Shown one piece after another: positions 22,275 to 31,434 of a stretch of DNA of 64,000 nt; positions within the stretch are counted from its first letter, which is position 1; every line of letters begins with the position of its first letter. This DNA is from Platanthera guangdongensis (lineage: Eukaryota; Streptophyta; Magnoliopsida; Asparagales; Orchidaceae), in assembly GCA_039583875.1 (NCBI GenBank), contig CM077151.1:106906609-106970608 (forward strand), read 5' to 3'. The translations under genes were made by a program, and so were the position numbers. The notes under the pieces were generated by a model. The model was not told where the DNA came from. It did not search any database and saw only the letters and a program-made list of their open reading frames with translations.

Positions 22275-22543
22275 GTCCCTTGGTGCACTACTTTCCGCTG
22301 ATTGCGGACGCTCTGACTGACCAGCACCGCTCCCAGCTGCCTAAATTAGCAAAGACACACGATTAGACAACAAACAAATTGCTAAAAGCAATCATTGGAA
22401 CACTCAGGTTCCACCAAACAAGTGTATTTTCATTCCTAAGTGGACATTCATGGGTTCTTTTTGATGTTATAACGATGACGCACACATGTGCTCACCACCC
22501 CTTAAAAGAATTCGCCCACGAATTCATTTAAGCTTGACCGTAA

Positions 22544-22560
22544 CCAGAAGTCTGATACCA
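22544..22560 (-). other. Primer binding site of D (initiator Met tRNA)
   Basis: The minus strand reads TGGTATCAGACTTCTGG three bases after the 5' LTR. The first ten bases match initiator Met tRNA. The leader to gag (22275-22543) holds no gene that I can recognise. Confidence 0.88.
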
Positions 22561-22563
22561 AAT

Positions 22564-24551
22564 TGTAACACCCCCATCTGTCGCATGGCATATAACAGAA
22601 GGTCCAGCTGGAACCCGACGCCATATACCACAGACAGTCGGAAGGGATACTAAATGAATAATCAAACCAACCAATTAAGACTACTCGTCCTAATCACAGA
22701 GCATTCTAGCGGAAGATTTTAAAGTTGAAAGAACCCAAAATTAATTCCATCAATATGAATGTCCACAGCTACAACAACAGGAATGAAACCCCAAATACAC
22801 AGAAACAGGTACATGGCCTTAAGGCCTTACAAATGTTCACTTAATAAAGAGTGATTTACATACATCGGCTCGCAGGCCGGCCACATATGAAATATATATA
22901 AATATAACTATTCTACGGCCTTCTAGGGCCAGCACAGCAACATGGGCTCCAGCCCGCTATTTGGCGCTCGGCTCCGCAGCACCTGCAAGCACATACCACC
23001 GCACGGTGGCAAATAAAGCAACGGTCAGCTAAAAGCCGACCAAATTATAACGACCCCGCCCCTTACTCGGGACGGCGGTGCTCTTTCCCTGCATAACATT
23101 AGCCCAACATATATATATATATATATATAGCGCAATTATAATTCGCCACAGGTGTAGGCTCGCACGGCCAAACACCCCGTGCACTCAGGGCACATTCATG
23201 GTGAACCCTGACCCATCAGTGCATTCACCACCACCCCCAGGATGGCAACAACATGTGAGCATTTAGCCTTTCTGACCACCGTCTAAGGCTCCGACTATGC
23301 CAACGGCCAGTCCCCGTCTTCGGGTCTCTCGCACCGAACCACATAGCCTAGGTCCAATTCCACTTGCCCGTTGCTCACGCCGCATGTCCAATTTAAGGAA
23401 CTTTGCGCGGGCCAAGCTTCTCTCGGATCCCAAATTTTCCAAAACAATCTCATAACCCAGTTATGACCAAGGCCGGTTCCCAGACCGCCAAGTTAGCAGA
23501 ACACGTTTCCGCTCAATTTTCCGGGTGCGCCTTGAAGCTAACCTTCAAGGATCCCTGCTGCAATCTACCGCGTAGAAACCCGAAAAATCCAAAGCACGGA
23601 GTCTTCTCCGACAAAACCACATCAAATGCAACATCACCGATCCAGACAAAACACGTCCGGGTAGGCTTCACACACAATGCCTATGCCCGTACTTGCGATT
23701 CCGGGCTCTATATGCAACACAAGGGGGACTATTCCCGTCAACCCCAAGGAACACCACGCACTCACCGCATACTCGCGGGAGCGGGATTCCCTATGCAGAA
23801 AGAAAGAGCTTCAAGCGCTCAAGTTGAGAATCGTTACCCTTGTAGTCCGTTTTGGCGCCATGGAAAAAAAAACTACGCGGTTAGAACTCTTCGCAACGAC
23901 CTTCCCTCCACGGATCTGCTCTCCGATTTCGAAACGGTGCTCCGATGCTCCGCCGGCGGCCGGAAACCTCCTTCTTCTTCATCTCCTCTCTCACTTTGGA
24001 AGGGGAGAACTTTGGAGAGAAAATGAGGGAATAACTCCCTATTCCCGGCCTTAACAGAGCAGGATTTAATCTGGGCCATCGGATCCTAATTAAAGAAAAT
24101 GAACGGCTCGGATCTGCACAAAATTCCCCAGACCTGGGCCGCACACGGCTTGGCACACGGCCGTGTCCATGGCCGTGTGCCTCGATCCAGGCACGATCGT
24201 CGAACTGAGAAACGCACACGGGCCAAGACACGCCCGTGTCTGACCTGACACGCCCGTGTCGGGTTCCTCGACACGCCCGTGTTCGTGGGCGTGTCACGCA
24301 TAACCGCCACGACAACGGACACGACCCATCAGGACACGGGTAGGGACACGGGTTGGCACACGCCCGTGTCGGATGACACGCCCGTGTCATCTGGTCGTGT
24401 TCCTGGCCGTGTCCTTCTCGGGTTGAAAACGACCAAAAAATCACCAGCCAGACACGGCCTTGGACACGCCCGTGTCCTAGGCCGTGTACCCCTACAGGCA
24501 CCAAAACTCTTTTTCCGCGACCGACTCGCACACAAAATTCGGGGCGTTACA
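22564..24551 (-). repeat. 5' LTR of element D
   Basis: 1988 bp, matching 15694-17680 with about a dozen substitutions noticed by eye. The low divergence points to recent insertion. It carries the palindrome block at about 24139-24496 and the (TA)n run near 23109-23129. Confidence 0.95.
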
Positions 24552-24556
24552 AGAGG
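24552..24556. repeat. Target site duplication AGAGG, right copy (element D)
   Basis: AGAGG directly after the CA end of D's 5' LTR, matching 15689-15693. Confidence 0.95.
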
Positions 24557-24716
24557 CCTCACCGAGTCCCCAATTTGGACTCTGGTTTGTTGGGGAATCG
24601 TACAACGCGGCTACCAAAACAGCCACTCGCAAGCCCGCGGGAAAAACCATGCTCGAACAACGGTCAAAGCCAACGTAATGCCCATCATTCAACGAAAAAA
24701 AATATGGGGCATTACA
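24557..24716 (-). repeat. Right end of old Tekay-like LTR (element C)
   Basis: Continues from 15693 once D is removed. It ends GGGGCATTACA, which mirrors the GGGGCGTTACA end of D's LTR. On the minus strand the LTR would thus begin TGTAATGCCCC at 24716. No purine tract lies outside this end, so it looks like the outer edge of C, inserted into the Athila-like ORF that resumes at 24717. Confidence 0.7.
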
Positions 24717-25436
24717 GAAATAGGCCAACATGTACCCCAGATGAATGGGGTACTGCTGCTGCATACTAAACATAGAAATCAAATCCTGCCACCCCACCAC
24801 ATTCTTGCTCAGGGCCCTTGCGGTGAGTGAGTGACTAAGCAAATGCTACAAATACCTTAGAGCGGGGGAGACGATCTTCGTCGATTTGGTACGGCGGGCG
24901 ACGTACTCCTCGTTCCCTCCGGTCAGAGAACGCCAAGCGGCACGCGGAGTCACACCCTCTGGAAAATCAATGCATAACTGGGGGAAGTTAATCTGAGATG
25001 CCTCCACCTCGGTATAGACACTGGCATGAATGGCAAGCTCCGGCAATGTGACAGTGAAGACGTTTCCCATCATCCGGAATGAACAAGTGTGCAAATAGCG
25101 GTTGTCCGCCGTTATCTCCCAATTGAATGTAGAAAGGAACTCCAACGTCAGTTCCCGATATCCAAGCTCATCACACTCGAACAACTTGCTCCAAAAATCG
25201 AAGGAGTAGAGGATAAGCATGGCCTCCGCCAACGCACCATCATCCCCAATTGAACGCAGCTCGTTCCAGTCAACAAGCTGCCGAGAGAGGAATGACTTGT
25301 CCTTCAAGGAATTATAGTGCTGAGTATGCTCTGCCTTCGAGAAGGTTCCCATTCTCCCCAAGATCTGAGCAGGGGTTGCCGAAGCACGACCAGAGCGTTG
25401 GTAGGCCTTTACAACTTTGCGGCGTCCAGGCTCCAT
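24717..25436 (-). pseudogene. ATHILA ORF1-like protein, interrupted (element B)
   Basis: Probable start MEPGRRKVVKAYQRSG at 25436. The segment YRELTLEFLSTFNWEI, then FTVTLPELAIHASVYTE, resembles the conserved core of the plant ATHILA ORF-1 family (gag-like proteins of Athila elements). A TAG at 24846-24848 interrupts the frame, but similar sequence continues in the same frame (HLLSHSLTARALSKNVVGWQ ... GYMLAYF) up to 24717, where the LTR of C cuts it off. A function in RNA or particle binding is inferred from the family only. Confidence 0.65.
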
Positions 25437-25889
25437 TACGACACAAGGAGGAAGAGAGATCTGAGATTGCGGGAGCCTACCGGAGGGGAAAGGGCCGGAT
25501 CGCCGGAGAGGAATCGGAGCGGGAAGAGCGACGAACAACGCACGCGCAGCAGACCAAGCGGGAGATTAGGGCGCACACACAGTGGACAACCGACTGAAAT
25601 TTAAAGAAACTGGGCCGGCGCACGACCAGTGGTCGTGCGATGATAAGTAGTGTGCACCACCAGTGGTCGTGCGCAGTGAAATTTGTCGCACACCCGGTTT
25701 TCCAGTCAATTTCACACTGTTGTCCACGTGGTGCAACAGAGAGCTCATCACGCAGCTGGGCTACCACACCCTTTCGACAGATAAATTTAACAACAATCCT
25801 AAATTAGAGACAAAAAATACATACATATATTTAAAACAAAAGAAACATTACCCTAGATAGCTGTTGGGTTTATTGTCTTCCAACAGGAC
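25437..25889. other. Spacer inside element B with one GTGGTCGTGCGC hairpin
   Basis: No gene recognised. At about 25618-25676 it holds the same hairpin word (GCACGACCAGTGGTCGTGC) that is repeated in B's LTR, here in internal sequence. The rest is AT-rich. Confidence 0.6.
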
Positions 25890-27077
25890 TTATTCAAAAT
25901 CTGAGCAGTTCCTAACTGATTGGTGTATGAAACTTGAAATGCTCAGGCAGCGGTTCATGTTTGCGTTTCGGTAGCGGGTACCGGAACGGAGACAGAATAG
26001 AAGCCCCAATACTGTATATGTGTACCTGTCGTGTGTGTCAGACATGGGCAGAAAGTAACTTGGGAAGCTCGTCGGCTCCAACTCCACCTGCATCTGGTCA
26101 CTATAAGTCCTAGGCCGCATTACAGGCCCTTGCACTGATTGGACCGGTTCCACAATGTGGTTCTGCAGGGAGGTAGACATGAGAGCGGGGTCAAGAAATA
26201 AACTAGAAGAATAACATAAAGGAACCTCAATCTTGGGGATGGTCCCGGAGTCATCCCCCATCGGTGGAATTGTGGGTGCTTCCACACAGCTGTCTAGGCT
26301 AATGCAAGAATGTTCTAGAGCTGCATCTACCTCGTCCGTGCATCGGGCATCTTCACATGGGGTAGAGGTCGCAACCTCGGCCACGGAGTCGTCCTCCTCG
26401 ACTGGATCTAACAGAACGCTGAAAACGCTAATTTCCACCTGCGAATCAACCTCAACAGCACTGTCAGAAAAAGAAAGAATGCTATGCAAAGAAGAAGGTG
26501 AAGGCACAGAGCTCGGTAGGACGTCGAGTGCCGTCTCTTCGCAACTGATAGACTCTATGCTCGGTGATGTATGCACTTCAGGAGTATAAATATCCATCCC
26601 GGAATGGGGATAAACACATGTATCAGTGCACATACCTGGGATACCTTCTCCATAACATAAAGATGGCAATGGTGCATACCCCGATATGGAAGGGGTGCTG
26701 CCCAAGGTTGAAGTGGAGACAATCCGAAGATCTGGCTCGTCATCCACTTCTAGCTCAGCTAGGTAAGCGGCGCAATCCTTCAATGCATGATCCCAGCTTC
26801 GATAAAAAAGGCACTGCTTAGCCGGCTTTAGCGGTGCAACGAGTGCTGAAGTCGAATAGAAGTAGTACGACAATGGCTCTGCGGGTCGGTAGCTAACAGG
26901 CTTATGTCTACGATATGTAGACTCCTGAATTTTCTGGCTACTATACTTCTGAGGGCATCTATCACTAGCATGAGAGATGTCTCCACAATGAAGGCAACGG
27001 ATATTGAAATTGGCCCATATTGCGGAGATTTCAAATATAAAGGATACAACTACTTTGCATAGATTCTGAGAATAAAA
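25890..27077 (-). CDS. Zinc-knuckle protein of element B, unknown role
   Basis: The frame is open from 27077 to 25890, about 395 codons. Near its start is a CCHC knuckle CLHCGDISHASDRC (about 26996-26955), then CLFYRSWDHALKDC (about 26812-26771), a second knuckle whose second cysteine is tyrosine. The rest is acidic and serine-rich with repeated VEV/EV segments and no recognised domain. No ATG precedes the first knuckle; the first Met is at 26873, between the knuckles. The start may therefore lie in an upstream exon, and TTTTATTCTCAG just before the open stretch looks like a 3' splice site. It lies between the primer site and the ORF1-like gene, where gag is expected, so a nucleic-acid-binding gag-like role is plausible. 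Confidence 0.5.
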   Translation of the reverse strand, partial: FYSQNLCKVVVSFIFEISAIWANFNIRCLHCGDISHASDRCPQKYSSQKIQESTYRRHKPVSYRPAEPLSYYFYSTSALVAPLKPAKQCLFYRSWDHALKDCAAYLAELEVDDEPDLRIVSTSTLGSTPSISGYAPLPSLCYGEGIPGMCTDTCVYPHSGMDIYTPEVHTSPSIESISCEETALDVLPSSVPSPSSLHSILSFSDSAVEVDSQVEISVFSVLLDPVEEDDSVAEVATSTPCEDARCTDEVDAALEHSCISLDSCVEAPTIPPMGDDSGTIPKIEVPLCYSSSLFLDPALMSTSLQNHIVEPVQSVQGPVMRPRTYSDQMQVELEPTSFPSYFLPMSDTHDRYTYTVLGLLFCLRSGTRYRNANMNRCLSISSFIHQSVRNCSDFE

Positions 27078-27225
27078 CTAACAATTCCAACTGATGGAAT
27101 AACAGCACAAGAGAAAAGAGATCAAAACAAAACAAAACAATACAAATTCTAAAAACTACTTTTAGCGACACAAATAACTCTTATAACAAAATTTTCAGTC
27201 AACCGGAGTCGCTCTATAGTTGCAC

Positions 27226-27244
27226 TCCCCGACAACAGTGCCAA
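27226..27244 (-). other. Primer binding site of B (Asp-tRNA type)
   Basis: The minus strand reads TTGGCACTGTTGTCGGGGA five bases after the LTR. It differs by two bases from the Athila-type site TTGGCGCCGTTGTCGGGGA seen in G at 41826-41844, both of which would weaken pairing with Asp tRNA. Confidence 0.8.
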
Positions 27245-27249
27245 AAACT

Positions 27250-28766
27250 TGATGCGTGTAAATCAACAAGCGCACCGGTCGCACAAGTAATAAAATTTGG
27301 GAATAAATCCTCGAGTGTCGGTCTCTTGAGGAATGCAATTAGCATAGAGCGGCAACAGTTCAGAAAATATTGTTATGAGGGTTATACTTAGAAAATAGTA
27401 AAAAAAGGGGGCTTGAGAGATTGTGGTTTCTTGATCTACTAAACTAATTAAAGTTGTGCGGGTCGAAGGCACCGCTTCGCAAGGTGAGGTGAGTGTATCG
27501 GCCGCGATGCCGAACTTCGGTTGGGCGAGTGGACGGAAAGCTAATGGGTGGAAGTGTTCTTGTGCGGAGTGCAATCAGGTGAAACAAGGGTATGGAGTGG
27601 ATGTGGAGTGGGCGAGACGCATTCACACACACAACTCACAAGCAAATGCAAACCACAAGCATCCACTTAGACATATAGTAGAAAATGTAGTTCATTACAA
27701 TAGCAAATTATTCCATACAACGGAGGAAGAGGAAAAAGAGTAAACCACTAGAGGATGAAGGTCCACCGCAGGTCGTAGCCGGAATAGCGAGTTGTCAATC
27801 CGCTTCCGGGCTCAGTCCGAGGAGGCTTCCGGTACCAACAAGCTGTTACCTCGAAGGCCTTTGAGTCCGTTCTCTAGGTTGTCTTCTTCTCCAACTCCGG
27901 TGGAAAGCTTGGAGTTGAGGTCATCAATGGCCGGGAGCTTCGCTGGAGGGTTTGGAAAGCTTCAGAATCACCGACTATGGACTCCCGATGAAGGTGGAGG
28001 TGGATGGAGCAACTGGAGAGTAGAATGGCACTTCCCGCGCACTCCCCGATCGCAGAAATGACGAGTGTTGACCTAAATCGCGGAGTAGACCCTTAAATAC
28101 GGAGGCAACAAAAGCAAAGCGCACGATCAGTGGTGCACGACCAGTGGTCGTGCGCACTGTCGGTCGATGATCGTGCGTAATTTCCAATTAAACCTGCAAT
28201 TTGGAAAGAAACATCAGCAGATATGCGCACGATCAGTGGCACACGACTGGTGGTCGTGCGCACTGAATCTGCTGATCGTGCGATTGGCTAGGACAGATTT
28301 GCAGAAAGCAAGGGGTAAACGCGCACGAGCAGTGGCGCACGACCAATGGTCGTGCGCACTATGACCAGTGCTCGTGCGATCACCCGTGCAGAATTAGGAA
28401 AGGAGAATGTAATGCGCACGATCAGTGGCGCACGACCCGTGGTCGTGCGCAGTAAGTCCAGTGATCGTGCGCCATGTTCCTGTATCGTCGGGGTCTCTCG
28501 AGCGGTTCCGGAGCATGCACACGATCCCTTCACCTGCAGAAGAGGCATATAGGCCACCAAAAGTGCACACCACATTCTCAAGACATGGCTAAAGAACAAC
28601 AATAACACAGAAACATCTAAAGCACACAGAAACGGGCCTAAAGTGCACTTAATCATGAAATAGGCAAGTAAGCAAATATAAGCAGTTATAACTCTCAAGT
28701 GTGGTGCTAAAACGATAAAACTGGCCCAGATGAGTCCAAAAATCAGTGTAATATTTGGACTCATCA
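27250..28766 (-). repeat. 5' LTR of element B
   Basis: A 1517-bp LTR. On the minus strand it runs from TGATGAGTCC (28766) to GATTTACACGCATCA (27250). A TATTTAAG motif lies at about 28094-28102. Four nested hairpin units fill 28119-28475. Only one LTR copy is in the window, so the ends are set by TG/CA and the primer site. Frames on either strand lack any recognised product. Confidence 0.75.
28119..28475. repeat. Four nested hairpin units in LTR of B
   Basis: Units start near 28119, 28225, 28321 and 28414. Each has an outer pair GCGCACGATCAGTG ... GATCGTGCG and an inner palindrome CACGACC-N-GTGGTCGTG. The linkers between units differ, but both arms are conserved, including paired changes (GAGCAGTG with CAGTGCTC in unit three). 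Confidence 0.9.
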
Positions 28767-29034
28767 ATCCCCTCCCCTCCTTTGCAACTTCCTTCCCAGC
28801 TCTTCTGCCGGGAGCGTCCTCGCCTAGAGCCGGGGCGACGACAACTGGAACTACCGTCGTGGAGCTCTCGACACGCGCGCCAAGTGCGAACCTGACGAGG
28901 TCGAGCACCTCCTGCCTGAATTCTTCAAAAATCCCAACCGTAGCGAGAGGGGTAGGGGTGGCGAGTCGGCCCTTCCGAACCCTGCCCTTCTCTTCCAGCC
29001 ATCCAACCTGCTGAAGATTTTTTGTGCTGACCAC
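28767..29034 (-). pseudogene. Start of gag of element A, cut off
   Basis: An open frame beginning MVSTKNLQQVGWLEEKGRV at 29034, just after the primer site. It is cut at 28766 by the LTR of B. The position and the MVSTK/MVNT-type start suggest a gypsy gag N-terminus, but the piece (about 90 codons) is too short to classify. Confidence 0.5.
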
Positions 29035-29040
29035 CCTCCT

Positions 29041-29054
29041 CGCTCACCGCACCA
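29041..29054 (-). other. Primer binding site of A (probably Phe tRNA)
   Basis: The plus strand reads CGCTCACCGCACCA, a tRNA-like 3' end with CCA; its complement lies four bases after the LTR. As I recall it, plant Phe tRNA ends this way; this needs a tRNA alignment. Confidence 0.6.
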
Positions 29055-29058
29055 AAAA

Positions 29059-29916
29059 TGTTGAAACCGAAAACTCGGTATCTGTGGAGATCACCCTTGG
29101 GGAAGGGGTGATCACACACTTACTTCTCTCTCGCGAGCCAAATGACTAAGGAAGAGGAACATGAGACAGACCTAAGGGCTCGACGTGGAGGTCCCACCAC
29201 ATACCCGAAAGATCTTAGAGCGCTTCCCATCCCTAGCTAAATGCCGAGCTAAGGATACCTCAGAAAGCGCAAGAAGACCGGAGCATAAGTGAGCATGCCT
29301 TTTGAGGTACCCCCTTGGATCTATTTATAGATTTCTAAAAACGGCTTGCAATTAGCCAACCTCTACTGTTCTGAACAGCTATGTGCAGCCCAATTTGGTC
29401 TGCCAACAACGTAACTCTGCTGTTCTGGTAGGCTATTGGTACCCTGCAGGGGTATTCAGGTATTTTTGCCTCTGCACCCCACTGGGCGGGTACCGAGGAG
29501 CAGGGGGTCAACTCGCCCTTCCTCGGGGCGGAAGCGACCTGACTCCTGCAGATCGCCTCCTATGTCTAGGCGAGCGGGAGCAATGATGTCAAGGCTCGCC
29601 TGCCCTTTACAGGGGCGGGCCAGCGACAAGGTCGCCTAGGTAGGCGTGAGATGGGTCTGGCTCGCACGGCTCGCTCGCCAAACCCGGCGGGAGGGAGCCG
29701 ACCGTTTGGATTCGCCCGCCTACTACACTGATGCGGGCCGGTCGTTCTGGCTCGTTCGCCTAACCTGGTGGACTCACTCGACGAACACGGGGTTGTATAC
29801 CTCTCTTCCTTTCCCTCTTCTCTTTGTTCCTCTCCAAATCGAAATGTCTTCTGGTTTGGGGGCAGTCTATTTATACATGTACCGATTTTCGCCTTAAGAG
29901 AGCACACCGTTCAACA
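29059..29916 (-). repeat. 5' LTR of element A
   Basis: 858 bp, from TGTTGAACGG (29916) to GGTTTCAACA (29059) on the minus strand, with inverted ends TGTTGAA/TTCAACA. The TATA box CTATAAATAG is at 29331-29340. It is the outermost shell of the nest and abuts the 5' region of the cyclophilin gene. It contains a 23-bp identity to the cyclophilin start region (29832-29854). Confidence 0.75.
29331..29340 (-). promoter_or_regulatory. TATA box in LTR of A
   Basis: CTATAAATAG on the minus strand, about 575 bases into the LTR, gives a conventional U3 length. A second TATAAATAG near 29866 lies only about 40 bases from the LTR edge and is less likely to be the promoter. Confidence 0.5.
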
Positions 29917-29925
29917 ATTACTATC

Positions 29926-30270
29926 TAGGGATGCAAGTTGAGTTGAGTCGGCTTGAAAGCTCGATGAGCCGGCTCGAAAAAAGCTCGACTCGAGCTCGAG
30001 CCTGTAGAGTCGAGCTCGAGCTCGGATATAATTGTTCATGAGCTCGCGAGCCGGCTTGTGAATTTTTTCCTATATGTTTTTTTTTAAAAAATTAAAAATA
30101 TAAAGAAAATCAGGCTCACGAGCTAAAAAGTTCGTGAGCAGCTGGAGGTCGACTCAAGTTCGAGCTCGATAACCAGACAATGAGCTCGAGCTTCAACCAT
30201 GTCAAAATGAGCTCGTAGCTCGAGCTTAAAATGATTAGCTCGAGCTCAAAATGATTAGCCAGCTTGAGTT
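29926..30270. mobile_element. Remnant of hAT-like MITE
   Basis: Begins TAGGGATGCAAGTTGAGTTGAG and is full of GAGCTCGAG words. This matches, in reverse, the right end of the MITE at 45659-46360. The opposite inverted end is missing, so it is a truncated copy in the cyclophilin 5' region. No coding capacity. Confidence 0.6.
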
Positions 30271-30365
30271 TGAAAATTTTGACTCCTTTGCACTCCTCTT
30301 ACAATCATTTCCATCCCATTTACTTCCCCCTTCAAGGATCCCCCCAAGGATCACTCCAAATCGAA

Positions 30366-31434
30366 ATGTCTTCTGGAACAGGGGCCGGCAATGCAAACGC
30401 GACGATGATGTCGCCACCGCTTCCGCCGACGGCGACGGTGGAATGGCATCAAAGGCCTCCGAACCCTAAGAACCCCATCGTATTCTTTGATGTCACCATC
30501 GGAAGCATCCCCGCTGGTCGCATCAAAATGGAGCTCTTCTCCGACATCGCTCCCAAGACCGCCGAAAACTTCAGGTCCCTAGTTTTTCCTCTCCAACCCT
30601 AGCACTAATCATTACCCTAGACCTGAAATTTTCAGTATCTCTTATTTCGATTACAGATTTTGATTTTTCTGAGAAATGCTACAATTGAAATCATTTAGCT
30701 TAACTATTTAATTGGCGGGCTAATGTTTGTTTTCTTGATTCCATGCAGGCAGTTCTGCACCGGTGAGTATAGGTAATCGTTTGGAAATCCCATAATCTGA
30801 AAAATGTTTTCCTATATTAGTTGAGGTTCTGTTGGCGGCTCTTTTTTTCCGTCATATGTTGTCATAATATATACCATGCATTCATTAATGAATTCATACT
30901 TTGCTAATCTACTTTAATTTTTTTAGTTAGACACTGATACTAAATAAAAAGTACCAAGACAGTTAATTTTGGTTGCGTTTTACTTGGTTGTGGTGGGACC
31001 CTTCCTTGGACCCTCACTGCGCGGGGATGCCTTTGTGCACCAGGCTTCCCTTTTTAATGTTTACTTAATATTGATTGCTTGATTACTAGCATTTTTTTTT
31101 TGTTATTTTCCACACAGGGTGAATTGAAATACTCATTCAAGAAACACATCTCTTCATATTTTATTATGTTTGTTTGATGCATTATTTGGAGGCCTGGTGC
31201 CACATTGTCCAAACTTGATATACTATAGACTGTTTTTAAATAAGTCTGCTATTCTTTTTAGTGAACAATCTTATTATTCTACTTGCTCCCAATAACAGAT
31301 TGTACTTCATAAATCTTATTAATGTTTTTGTGGAGTTGAATTGCAGAAAAGCTGGAGTATCGATTGGTTACAAAGGGTGCCAGTTTCATCGGGTTATTAA
31401 GGATTTCATGATTCAAGCTGGTGATTTTCTTAAG
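30366..31434 (+). CDS. CYP22: Cyclophilin H / CYP22-type peptidyl-prolyl isomerase, first three exons only
   Basis: Exon 1 (30366-30574) starts [18 protein letters not shown] and reaches [20 protein letters not shown] and APKTAENF. Exon 2 (30749-30772) has 24 bases encoding QFCTGEY. Exon 3 (31347-31434) encodes [20 protein letters not shown]...GDFLK. Introns are GT-AG, and an arginine codon is split at both junctions. The [15 protein letters not shown] segment carries the catalytic Arg of cyclophilins, and the disordered N-terminal extension plus order of motifs match the U4/U6-associated snRNP cyclophilin (PPIH in animals, CYP22 in Arabidopsis), a proline isomerase of the spliceosome. The second half of the domain (from GDGTG to the C-terminus) was not found, so the gene is either truncated or split by a very long intron. 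The symbol is given by family resemblance. Confidence 0.85.

Larger units (their letters stand above)
15694..24551 (-). mobile_element. Complete Tekay-like Ty3/gypsy retrotransposon D
   Basis: An 8858-bp element with two nearly identical LTRs of about 1.99 kb, a perfect AGAGG duplication, primer site at 22544-22560, gag, pol and polypurine tract. Domain order (protease, RT, RNase H, integrase) is gypsy, and a divergent chromodomain after the integrase places it with Tekay-type chromoviruses. Pol is uninterrupted and the LTRs differ at only about a dozen sites by eye, so this is the youngest large insertion here. The visible damage is a frameshift in gag. A 77-bp intron-like segment separates gag from pol. 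Confidence 0.95.
24717..28766 (-). mobile_element. Athila-like element B, right part
   Basis: Minus-strand element with 5' LTR (27250-28766), an Asp-tRNA-type primer site and two coding regions. It is cut at 24717 by insertion of C; the remainder lies beyond the left edge. The edge PBS-AAACT-TGATG is spaced exactly as in element G, so B and G belong to the same broad lineage, though their LTRs differ. No pol is visible, so B may be a non-autonomous relative. Confidence 0.75.

Noticed and set aside
28767..28781. Polypurine-like tract beside the LTR of B, suggesting a PPT-LTR-PBS tandem structure
   Set aside because: The tract continues the open frame of A's gag, so it is more simply the insertion site of B in A.
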